Origin: JACCZR01 sp963830065
GTDB lineage: Bacteria > Actinomycetota > Thermoleophilia > Solirubrobacterales > Thermoleophilaceae
Length of the DNA stretch: 64,000 bases
Assembly: GCA_963830065.1 (NCBI GenBank)
Contig: CAWHLA010000005.1
Coordinates: 219,130 to 283,129 of the forward strand
Direction of reading: 5' to 3'
The position numbers and the translations under genes were made by a program. Under the pieces are notes generated by a model. That model was not told the origin of the DNA. It did not search any database and saw nothing but the letters and a program-made list of their open reading frames with translations. Of the stretch, positions 44,956 through 51,527 are shown in pieces. Each line of letters starts with the position of its first letter. Within the stretch, counting starts at the first letter, position 1.

Positions 44956-45532
44956 GCCTTTCGTGACCGGGCTGGTGCTCGGGGCCGGCGGCTCCTCGCG
45001 CCTCGGCCGTCCCAAGCAGCTGCTGCCCTACCGCGGCGGCACCCTGCTGGGACACGTGGTGGGCACGGCACGCGCGTGCGGGTTCGACCAGACGGTGGTG
45101 GCCATCGGCGGGTCGGCCGACGCGGTGCGCGAGAGCGTCGACCTCGCGGGCGCCGACGTGGTGGTCAACGACGGCTACGGCGAGGGCTGCTCGTCGTCGA
45201 TCGCCGCGGCGCTCGGCGTGGTGGACGCCCGCTGCGAGCTGCTGGTCCTGATGCTGGGCGACCAGCCCGGCGTGACCGCGGGCACCGTGGCGACCCTGCT
45301 GGGCGGGCGCGGCGACGCGCCGCTGGCCCTGTGCGCCTACGACGACGGCCCCGGCCACCCGATCGCGTTCGCCCGCAGCCTGTTCGGCGAGCTGGCCTCG
45401 CTCCACGGCGACAAGGGCGTGTGGCGGCTGCTCGACCAGCGCAGCGAGGAGGTGGAGCGGGTCCCCGTCGCGGGGCCGATCCCGCTCGACGTCGACACGC
45501 CGGAGGACTACGAGGCGGTGCTCGCCGGATGA
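44945..45532 (+). CDS. MobA-like nucleotidyltransferase (MocA family)
   Basis: 195 residues from GTG 44945 (GTG 44963 also possible). NTP-transferase motif LVLGAGGSSRLGRPKQLLPYRGGTLL and metal-binding LMLGDQPGVT. MocA-type enzymes add CMP to molybdopterin to make the MCD form of the cofactor used by CO dehydrogenase. Overlaps the CoxI gene by 11 bp. Confidence 0.9.
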   Translation: MSAEPFVTGLVLGAGGSSRLGRPKQLLPYRGGTLLGHVVGTARACGFDQTVVAIGGSADAVRESVDLAGADVVVNDGYGEGCSSSIAAALGVVDARCELLVLMLGDQPGVTAGTVATLLGGRGDAPLALCAYDDGPGHPIAFARSLFGELASLHGDKGVWRLLDQRSEEVERVPVAGPIPLDVDTPEDYEAVLAG

Positions 45533-46434
45533 GCGAGGCGGCGGACGAGGTCGGCCGGGTCGTCCCGGACGTCGAGACGCTCGCCCAGCGCCTCGGCGGG
45601 GTGGACTACCTCGTCGACGAGGGCTTGGCCACGTCGATGTTCCTGAGCCTGCGCCTGCCCCAGCCGCTGCTGCTCGAGGGCGAGGCGGGGGTGGGAAAGA
45701 CCGAGGCGGCGCGGTCGCTGGCAGCGGTGCTGGACACCCCGCTGATTCGGCTCCAGTGCTACGAGGGCATCGACTCGGCCGAGGCGCTGTACGAGTGGAA
45801 CTACCCCCGCCAGCTACTCAGCATCCGGCTGGCCGACTCGGCCGGCACGGAGCTGAGCGAGGAGACGCTGTTCGGGCGGGATTATCTGCTCCAGCGGCCG
45901 CTGCTGCGCGCGCTGGAGCACCCCGGCCCGCGGCCGGCGGTGCTGCTGATCGACGAGATCGACCGGGCCGACGACGACTTCGAGGCCTTCCTGCTCGAGC
46001 TCCTGGCGGAGGCGCGGGTGACGATCCCCGAGCTGGGCACGATCGCCGCCACGCACCCCCCGGCCATCGTGCTGACCTCCAACCGCACGCGCGACCTGCA
46101 CGACGCCGTCAAGCGCCGCTGCCTCTACCACTGGATCGACTACCCCAGCCCGCAGCGCGAGGTGGAGATCGTTCGCCGCCGGGTGAAGGGCTCGTCGGAG
46201 ACGCTGGCGGTCCAGGTGGCCGATGCGGTCTCGCGCATGCGCAACAGCGACGTGCAGAAGCCGCCGGGCATCGCCGAGGCGATCGACTGGCTCGCGGCGC
46301 TGAGCCTGCTCGGAGTGGAGCAGCTGGACGCCGCCGCCATGGACCGGACGCTCGGGTCGGTCCTCAAGTACGGCGAGGACCAGGAGGTGATCCGCGCGGC
46401 CGGCCTGGAGCAGCTCGCGCGCAGCGGTGACTGA
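45529..46434 (+). CDS. coxD: MoxR-type AAA+ ATPase CoxD
   Basis: 301 residues. Walker A LEGEAGVGKTEAA, Walker B VLLIDEIDRADDDFEAFLLELL, sensor TSNRTRDLHDAVKRRC. In Oligotropha CoxD acts with CoxE in assembling the sulfurated Mo-Cu centre. Overlap ATGA with the MobA-like gene, and followed by coxE, the usual ATPase-VWA pairing. Confidence 0.93.
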   Translation: MSEAADEVGRVVPDVETLAQRLGGVDYLVDEGLATSMFLSLRLPQPLLLEGEAGVGKTEAARSLAAVLDTPLIRLQCYEGIDSAEALYEWNYPRQLLSIRLADSAGTELSEETLFGRDYLLQRPLLRALEHPGPRPAVLLIDEIDRADDDFEAFLLELLAEARVTIPELGTIAATHPPAIVLTSNRTRDLHDAVKRRCLYHWIDYPSPQREVEIVRRRVKGSSETLAVQVADAVSRMRNSDVQKPPGIAEAIDWLAALSLLGVEQLDAAAMDRTLGSVLKYGEDQEVIRAAGLEQLARSGD

Positions 46435-47827
46435 TTTACCGCCGGAGCGCAGGCCGGGCGCTGGCCGGCCGAGCACCGCCGGTCGGCCCCGTTTCGGCGT
46501 GGAGACGATCGAGCTGGACCTGCCGCTGATGGCGGGCTCGTTCAGCCGGCGGCTGCTCGACGCGGGCCTGCCCATGACCCCCGACCGGCCCGCCGAGTTC
46601 GCCCACGCGCTCACGCTGGTCCGCCCGCTCACGCGCCGGCGGCTGTACTGGACCGCGCGCGGGGTGTTCGTGTCCGACCCCGCCCAGGTCAGGGCCTTCG
46701 ACGCGGTGTTCGCTTCGGTTTTCGGCGACCCGGCGCCCGCCCGGCCCGGACGGGGCGACGCGCCCACCGCCCCCGCGCCGCCCGACGAGCGGCCCCGGAC
46801 CGGTCTCCGGACGGTCGCCGGCGCCGGTGCCAGCGTGACCCCCGCGCCGCCTCGTGACGGTGCGGACGGGGAGGAGGGCGCCGAGGTCGAGGTCCAGGTG
46901 GCTATGGCCAGCGACGAGGAGGTCCTGGCGGGCAAGAGCTTCGACGCCCTCGAGCCCCACGAGCTCGCCCGGCTGTACCGGCTGATGACCCAGCTGCAGC
47001 TCGCCACCCCGGTGCGCCGGCGCCGGCGGCGGGAGCGGGGCCCTCACGGCCGGGACCTCGACATGCGGCGCACGCTGCGGTCGAGCCTGCGCACGGGCGG
47101 CGACCCGGTACGCCTTGCCCACCAGCATCGCCGCATCGAGCCGCGGCGGCTGGTGATGCTGTGCGACATCTCGGGCTCGATGGAGCCGTACGCGCGCGCC
47201 TACCTGCAGTTCCTCACCTGCGCCGCGGGGGCCGGCCCCAACGCCGAGGCGTTCGCCTTCGCTACCCGGCTCACGCGGTTGACACGAGCCCTGCGCTCTC
47301 GCAACCCCGAGCGAGCGATTCAGCGCGCCGCGGCGGCGGCGCCCGACTGGTCCAGCGGCACCCGCATCGGCGACGCCCTCAAGGAGTTCAACGACCGCCA
47401 CGGCCGCCGCGGCATGGCCCGCGGCGCGGTGGTGGTGATCCTCTCCGACGGGTGGGAGCGCGGCGATCCCGCGCTGGTGGCGCGGGAGATGGAGCGCCTG
47501 TCACGGCTGGCCCACCGGATCGTGTGGGTCAACCCGCGCGTGAGCGCGAGCGCCTTCTCGGTGCGTGCCGGCGGGATGGTCGCCGCGCTGGAGCACTGCG
47601 ACGCGCTGGTCAGCGGGCACAGCTTCGACGCTCTGGGTGAGGTCGTCGAGGCGATCGGAGCGGATTCGCCGCCGGCCCCGGTGCTCCCACCCGCCGCGGA
47701 GCCCGTCGAGGAAGAGCCGTGGGCCAGCGCCACGCCGGTGCCGGGCAGCTCGGTGGCGATGCCCAGCGGCTACGGCCCGAGCCGGGGCAACACCACACCG
47801 GGGTGGGTGACCGATGACGACGGATAA
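46427..47827 (+). CDS. coxE: VWA-domain protein CoxE
   Basis: 466 residues from GTG 46427. The N-terminal 200 residues are helical with a variable Pro/Ala linker. The C-terminal von Willebrand A domain has the MIDAS motif CDISGSMEPYARAYLQ and later ILSDGWERGD. Partner of CoxD in active-site maturation. The last 50 residues are a Pro-rich tail. Overlaps coxD by 8 bp. Confidence 0.9.
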   Translation: MTDLPPERRPGAGRPSTAGRPRFGVETIELDLPLMAGSFSRRLLDAGLPMTPDRPAEFAHALTLVRPLTRRRLYWTARGVFVSDPAQVRAFDAVFASVFGDPAPARPGRGDAPTAPAPPDERPRTGLRTVAGAGASVTPAPPRDGADGEEGAEVEVQVAMASDEEVLAGKSFDALEPHELARLYRLMTQLQLATPVRRRRRRERGPHGRDLDMRRTLRSSLRTGGDPVRLAHQHRRIEPRRLVMLCDISGSMEPYARAYLQFLTCAAGAGPNAEAFAFATRLTRLTRALRSRNPERAIQRAAAAAPDWSSGTRIGDALKEFNDRHGRRGMARGAVVVILSDGWERGDPALVAREMERLSRLAHRIVWVNPRVSASAFSVRAGGMVAALEHCDALVSGHSFDALGEVVEAIGADSPPAPVLPPAAEPVEEEPWASATPVPGSSVAMPSGYGPSRGNTTPGWVTDDDG

Positions 47828-48002
47828 GACCTGCATCTACCCGGGCTGCGAGCGGCCGGCGTTGCCCCCGCATGCGCTCGGCGGCCCACAGCCGGCCTTC
47901 TGCGACCTTGACGAGCACAACGCCCTGACCGCGCACCAGGAGCGCGAGCGGCTCGCGGCGTCCCCGACCGACCCCGACCACGAGGAGGACCAGAGTGGCT
48001 GA
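47814..48002 (+). CDS. 62-residue Cys-containing protein in the cox operon
   Basis: Starts ATG inside the coxE end (14-bp overlap). CIYPGCERPALPPHALGGPQPAFC gives three Cys and a His, a possible zinc or copper site, followed by a charged tail (LTAHQERERLAA). No family recognised. Overlap on both sides argues for translation as part of the operon. Confidence 0.6.
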   Translation: MTTDKTCIYPGCERPALPPHALGGPQPAFCDLDEHNALTAHQERERLAASPTDPDHEEDQSG

Positions 48003-48456
48003 CGAGGCTTACCGCGCAGTGTTCCTGCGGGTGCACCCCACCGGGAAGATGGTGCTCAGCCTGACCACCGACTCCGACGGGAAGGAGCCGGAGTACGCCG
48101 AGCTGGTGGCCCGCGAGCTGGGCGTTCCGGCGCTCGACGTGAAGGTCGTCCCGGCGGACACCAACCGCTTCGGCACCGGCCACGGCTACAACACCAGCCC
48201 GTCCGGGGGGACGCCGGCGGCCATCAGCAGCGCCACCGCCAAGATCCGGGACAAGGGCAAGCTGCTGGCGGGAATGGCGCTCGAAGCGGAGCCCGAGACG
48301 CTCGAGTGGACGCGAGGCTCGTGGGTGGCGGGAGGCGGGAGCGATCCCACGCAGGTCAAGACGCTGGAGGACGTGGCGCTGTACGCGCACGGCACCGGAG
48401 CGCTGCCGCCGGGCGTCGAGGGCGGCCTCGACGCGCAGACGGTCTACCGGGGTTGA
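47995..48456 (+). CDS. orphan CoxL-like molybdopterin-domain protein
   Basis: 153 residues from GTG, overlapping the previous gene by 8 bp. Residues 11-153 align with CoxL residues 493-634 of this same operon: LRVHPTGK/LRVHPSGK, ARELGV/AEELGI, DTNRFGTG/DTDKSPYG, IRDKGKLLAGMALEAEPETLEW/VRDKARLIAATMLETRPEDLAW, VEGGLDAQTVY/MEGGLDDQVIY. The cofactor-contacting QTQGQGHET of CoxL is replaced by TTDSDGKEP, so it should not bind the cofactor in the same way. Could be a folding decoy, an assembly chaperone or a docking subunit. Confidence 0.75.
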   Translation: MADEAYRAVFLRVHPTGKMVLSLTTDSDGKEPEYAELVARELGVPALDVKVVPADTNRFGTGHGYNTSPSGGTPAAISSATAKIRDKGKLLAGMALEAEPETLEWTRGSWVAGGGSDPTQVKTLEDVALYAHGTGALPPGVEGGLDAQTVYRG

Positions 48457-48983
48457 CCCTCGAACACGACCCGGACGTCCTCGTGGACCTTCAGCGCGCC
48501 GAACAGCGTCGAGTACGGCTTCATTCCCCAGTCGGGCTGGTGAACCACCGCCTCGGCGCTGAGCGTGCCGTCCTCGCCGGTCACGAGGTCGAAGGCGATC
48601 GGCTCGGTTCGGCCGAGCAGGGTCAGGTCGCCCTCCACGCGCAGCCCGCCGCCCGCCGCCTCGGTCACTCGCGTCGAGCGGAACTCGATGTCGTGGCGCT
48701 TGAGCACCTCGTCGTCGATGGTCTGGTGGATGTTCTCCACGTCCTCGTCGCCCAGCTCCTGAACCCCACCGGTGCCCCCCTGCACGCGAAGTGAAGTGGA
48801 GTCGGCCTTCAGCTCCGCGGTGGTGTCGGCGGGATCTTCCGCGACGTCCAGCGTCGCCTCCCACGCGGTCACGTGCATGACCAGGTCGTGGCCGGCCTTC
48901 GCGGCGGCGCCGGCCCGGCCGGTGTGGACGGCCAGGGTCGCGTTATCCGGTCCGAGGCGATAAGAGCCTGACCCCAGCGACAC
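48444..48983 (-). CDS. YceI family lipid-binding protein
   Basis: 179 residues. Lipocalin-like YceI barrel: GSYRLGPDNATLAVHTGRAGAAAKAGHDLVMHV at the N-terminus, VLKRHDIEFRSTRV in the middle, VHQPDWGMKPYSTLFGALKVHEDVRVVFEG at the end. YceI proteins bind polyisoprenoids or quinones. Its place between the cox operon and coxG is therefore interesting. GTG 48983 is chosen because TATGTT lies exactly 6 nt upstream. No signal peptide. Its 3' end overlaps the convergent orphan-CoxL gene by 13 bp. Confidence 0.85.
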   Translation of the reverse strand: MSLGSGSYRLGPDNATLAVHTGRAGAAAKAGHDLVMHVTAWEATLDVAEDPADTTAELKADSTSLRVQGGTGGVQELGDEDVENIHQTIDDEVLKRHDIEFRSTRVTEAAGGGLRVEGDLTLLGRTEPIAFDLVTGEDGTLSAEAVVHQPDWGMKPYSTLFGALKVHEDVRVVFEGQPR

Positions 48984-48989
48984 GCGGCG

Positions 48990-48995
48990 AACATA
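48990..48995 (-). promoter_or_regulatory. -10 box of the yceI-like gene
   Basis: On the minus strand TATGTT is followed by CGCCGC and the GTG at 48983, the leaderless spacing seen repeatedly in this window. Confidence 0.45.
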
Positions 48996-49021
48996 CAACG
49001 AGAGCGAAAGGCAGCGAACCC

Positions 49022-49453
49022 ATGGCAACCGAGCTGGACCACACCTTCACCACCGAGAAGCCGATCGACGAGAGCTTCGTGGCGATCACCGACCTCGAGC
49101 GCGTGATCCCGGCGGTCGAAGGCGGCAGCGTGAAGGAGGCGACCGGCCCGGACTCGGTCAAGGCGGAGATAGTCGTGAGGATGGGCGCGATGTCGATGAA
49201 GTTCCAGGGCACGGTGGAGGTGGTCGAGAAGGACGCTGAGCAGCACCGCGCGGTGATGCGGGTGAAGTCCCGCGAGGCCCAGGGCCAGGCCCACGCCAAC
49301 GCGGACGTCACGTTCGACCTCAACGACGGCGGGGGCTCGATCCACACCAACGCTCAGATCACGGGCAAGGCCGCGTCGATGGGCGAGGGGGCGGTGATCG
49401 GCGTGCTCGACGGGCTGATCACCGACTTCACCACCAAGCTCGGGCAGATCTGA
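49022..49453 (+). CDS. coxG: CoxG-like SRPBCC protein
   Basis: 143 residues. CoxG family pattern: FTTEKPIDESFVAITDLERVIPAVEGGSV, GAMSMKFQGTVEVVEKDAEQHRAVMRVKSREAQGQAHANADVTFDL and a C-terminal helix. CoxG tethers CO dehydrogenase to the membrane and has been reported to deliver menaquinone to it. GAAAGGC precedes the ATG. Placed 0.6 kb after the main operon, divergent from the YceI gene. Confidence 0.9.
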   Translation: MATELDHTFTTEKPIDESFVAITDLERVIPAVEGGSVKEATGPDSVKAEIVVRMGAMSMKFQGTVEVVEKDAEQHRAVMRVKSREAQGQAHANADVTFDLNDGGGSIHTNAQITGKAASMGEGAVIGVLDGLITDFTTKLGQI

Positions 49454-49455
49454 CC

Positions 49456-49695
49456 GTGGCGACGGTCCAGATGCGCGAGATCCGGGAGGGCGAGGTCCCC
49501 TTCGCCGCCGGAACGGCGGTCCAGGAGGATCCCGACCGGCCTGCTTTCAGCGGCAATGGCCCTGACGACTACGTCTGCGTGCAGTGCGGCAACGTGCTCG
49601 CCGAGTCCATGGACTCCGCGCACATGACCAAGAAGGTGCGGGTGCGCTGCGGGGTCTGCTCCACCGTCAACGTCGCGGTCACCGAGGACTCGTGA
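49456..49695 (+). CDS. small zinc-ribbon protein
   Basis: 79 residues from GTG, 2 nt after coxG. CVQCGNVLAES...VRCGVCSTVNV forms a CxxC/CxxC zinc ribbon. The N-terminus (VQMREIREGEVPFAAGTAV) is extended. No family known to me. Its stop overlaps the folP start (GTGA), so it is translationally linked to folate genes. Confidence 0.65.
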   Translation: MATVQMREIREGEVPFAAGTAVQEDPDRPAFSGNGPDDYVCVQCGNVLAESMDSAHMTKKVRVRCGVCSTVNVAVTEDS

Positions 49696-50486
49696 CGGCC
49701 GAGCCACGCCTCATGGGCGTCGTGAACGTGACGCCCGACTCGTTCTCCGACGGGGGCCGATTCTTCGCCCACGAGGACGCCATCGTGCAGGGCCGCATGC
49801 TCGCGGCGGACGGGGCTTACCTGGTCGACGTGGGCGGGGAGTCCACCCGCCCCGGGTCCGACCCGGTGCCGGAGGACGAGGAGCGCCGCCGGGTGCTGCC
49901 GGTGATCGCGGGCTTGACGGCGGAGGGCATCGAGGTGTCGGTCGACACCACCAAGGCCGCCGTGGCCGAGCCTGCGCTGGAGGCCGGAGCCTCGGTCGTG
50001 AACGACGTGTCGGCCTTCCGCTTCGACCCCGAGCTGGCTGGAGTCACCGCGTCCGCGGGGGCCACCTGCGTGCTGATGCACATGCTGGGCGAGCCCCGCA
50101 CCATGCAGGAGGACCCGCGCTACGACGACGTGGTCGACGATGTCCGGGCCTTCCTCGAGGAGCGATTGGCCTTTGCCGTCGGCGCGGGCATTCCCGAGCA
50201 GAACGTGTGGCTCGACCCCGGCATCGGTTTCGGCAAGACCGCGGAGCACAACCTCGAGCTGCTGCGCCGGCTGGGCGAGATCGTCGCGGTCGGCAGGCCG
50301 GTGGTGATCGGCACGTCGCGCAAGAGCTTCCTCGGCAAGATCACCGGCCGGTCGGAGGAGGGGCGGCTCGCGGGGACGGTGGCCTCCAATGTCATGGCGC
50401 TCGAGCGGGGGGCGCAGATCTTCCGCGTGCACGACGTGGCCGAGGTGGGAGATGCATTGCGGGTTGCGGCCGCGGTGCTACGTTGA
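49692..50486 (+). CDS. folP: dihydropteroate synthase
   Basis: 264 residues from GTG. MGVVNVTPDSFSDGGRF, VDVGGESTRPGSDPV and the phosphate site GTSRKSFLG are diagnostic. Joins p-aminobenzoate to the pterin in folate synthesis. Followed by folB; folK is 4.6 kb downstream after a signalling insertion. Confidence 0.95.
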   Translation: MTAEPRLMGVVNVTPDSFSDGGRFFAHEDAIVQGRMLAADGAYLVDVGGESTRPGSDPVPEDEERRRVLPVIAGLTAEGIEVSVDTTKAAVAEPALEAGASVVNDVSAFRFDPELAGVTASAGATCVLMHMLGEPRTMQEDPRYDDVVDDVRAFLEERLAFAVGAGIPEQNVWLDPGIGFGKTAEHNLELLRRLGEIVAVGRPVVIGTSRKSFLGKITGRSEEGRLAGTVASNVMALERGAQIFRVHDVAEVGDALRVAAAVLR

Positions 50487-50494
50487 GCTGGTCC

Positions 50495-50917
50495 ATGGGA
50501 CAGGACGAAGAGTCGTCGGAGGAGGACTTCGACGACCTCGAGGAGGGGGAGCTCGAGCCGTCGGTGACCGTCGAGGTCAGCGGGCTGTCCCTCTACACCC
50601 GCCACGGGGTCAGCGAGGCCGAGCGGGAGCTGGGCCAGCGACTGGTCTTCGACGTCACCTTGCGGCTGCCGGAATGCGACGCCACCGTCACCGACCGGGT
50701 GGAGGACACCGCCGACTACGCCGAGGTCTGCGAGCAGGTGGCGCTGGCCGCCCAGGAGCGCTCGTACCGGACGCTCGAGCGGCTCTGCACCGCGGTGGCC
50801 GACCGCCTGATCGGGCGGTTCGACGCCGAGGAGGTGGTGGTGAAGGCGGCCAAGCCCGAGCCGCCCATCGCCCTGCCGGTCGACGAGGTGGCCGTCGAGG
50901 TGTGGAAGGAGGCCTAG
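50495..50917 (+). CDS. folB: dihydroneopterin aldolase
   Basis: 140 residues from ATG 50495 (TTG 50483, overlapping the folP stop, is an alternative). An acidic N-terminal stretch of about 25 residues precedes the aldolase: VSGLSLYTRHGVSEAERELGQRLVFDVTL, then DTADYAEV, ERLCTAVADRLI and the C-terminal VVVKAAKPEPPIALPVDEVAVEV. Cleaves dihydroneopterin to the folate precursor. Confidence 0.9.
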   Translation: MGQDEESSEEDFDDLEEGELEPSVTVEVSGLSLYTRHGVSEAERELGQRLVFDVTLRLPECDATVTDRVEDTADYAEVCEQVALAAQERSYRTLERLCTAVADRLIGRFDAEEVVVKAAKPEPPIALPVDEVAVEVWKEA

Positions 50918-50939
50918 TGGCGCTGCGCGCGGGCGCCGC

Positions 50940-51521
50940 TCAGCGCCCGAGCCCGCCGAGGACCTGGTCGGTGATCGGCTTGACCGGCTTGAGCAGGTTG
51001 TCGAGATCCTGCTGGGTCTGGTCGAGCGTGTCGCCGACGGGGTTGGGCTTCGTCGGCGCCGACGGCGCGGAGCTGTCGGGCGAGGTGCTCGGAGCCGGGC
51101 CGCTCGGCGTGCTGCCCTGTCCGGCGGCCGGCGCGCTGCCCGAGCCGTTGCCCGGGCCGTTGCCCGGTGAGCCGGCGCCCGTGCCCGAGCCGGCCTGCCC
51201 GCCGGACCCCGCAGAGCCACGTGTGGTGCGGGCGGCATCGCCCTGGCGGCGGGCCGCCCGGCGCGAGGTGCCCGCCTGCTCGCCGCTCGAGGCCGACAGC
51301 TGTCCCTCGAGCTCGGTCAGGTCCGGCCCCGCGGGTGCTGCGCGGCCGACCCGCTCGACGGAGCCCAGCGGCACTTCGGGACCCTGGGTGAGCTGGCTGA
51401 GCGAGCTGACGGCATCGGCGCCGGCGCCGCCTACGGCGACCACCAGTGCGGCAGCCAGCAGCGCTGCCGGTGCAAGCAGGGACGTGCTCATGCCCCTGAC
51501 GGCCTCCCGAGCCCAGGTCAT
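50940..51521 (-). CDS. secreted low-complexity Ala/Gly/Pro/Ser-rich protein
   Basis: 193 residues. A signal peptide (LLAPAALLAAALVVAVGGAGADA) is followed by a mainly disordered, repetitive region (GSGTGAGSPGNGPGNGSGS) and a C-terminal helix (GDTLDQTQQDLDNLLKPVKPI). Probably cell-envelope associated; function unknown. Divergent from the hybrid kinase gene with 6 bp between start codons, so their promoters lie inside coding sequence. Confidence 0.6.
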   Translation of the reverse strand: MTWAREAVRGMSTSLLAPAALLAAALVVAVGGAGADAVSSLSQLTQGPEVPLGSVERVGRAAPAGPDLTELEGQLSASSGEQAGTSRRAARRQGDAARTTRGSAGSGGQAGSGTGAGSPGNGPGNGSGSAPAAGQGSTPSGPAPSTSPDSSAPSAPTKPNPVGDTLDQTQQDLDNLLKPVKPITDQVLGGLGR

Positions 51522-51527
51522 GCCCCG

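Noticed and set aside
42845..45015. Long minus-strand ORFs opposite coxL and coxI
   Set aside because: His/Gly/Val-rich antisense shadows of GC-rich coding sequence without any motif or ribosome site.
47770..48864. Minus-strand ORF opposite the end of coxE and the orphan CoxL gene
   Set aside because: Low-complexity shadow; the overlapping plus-strand genes have clear homology and coupling.
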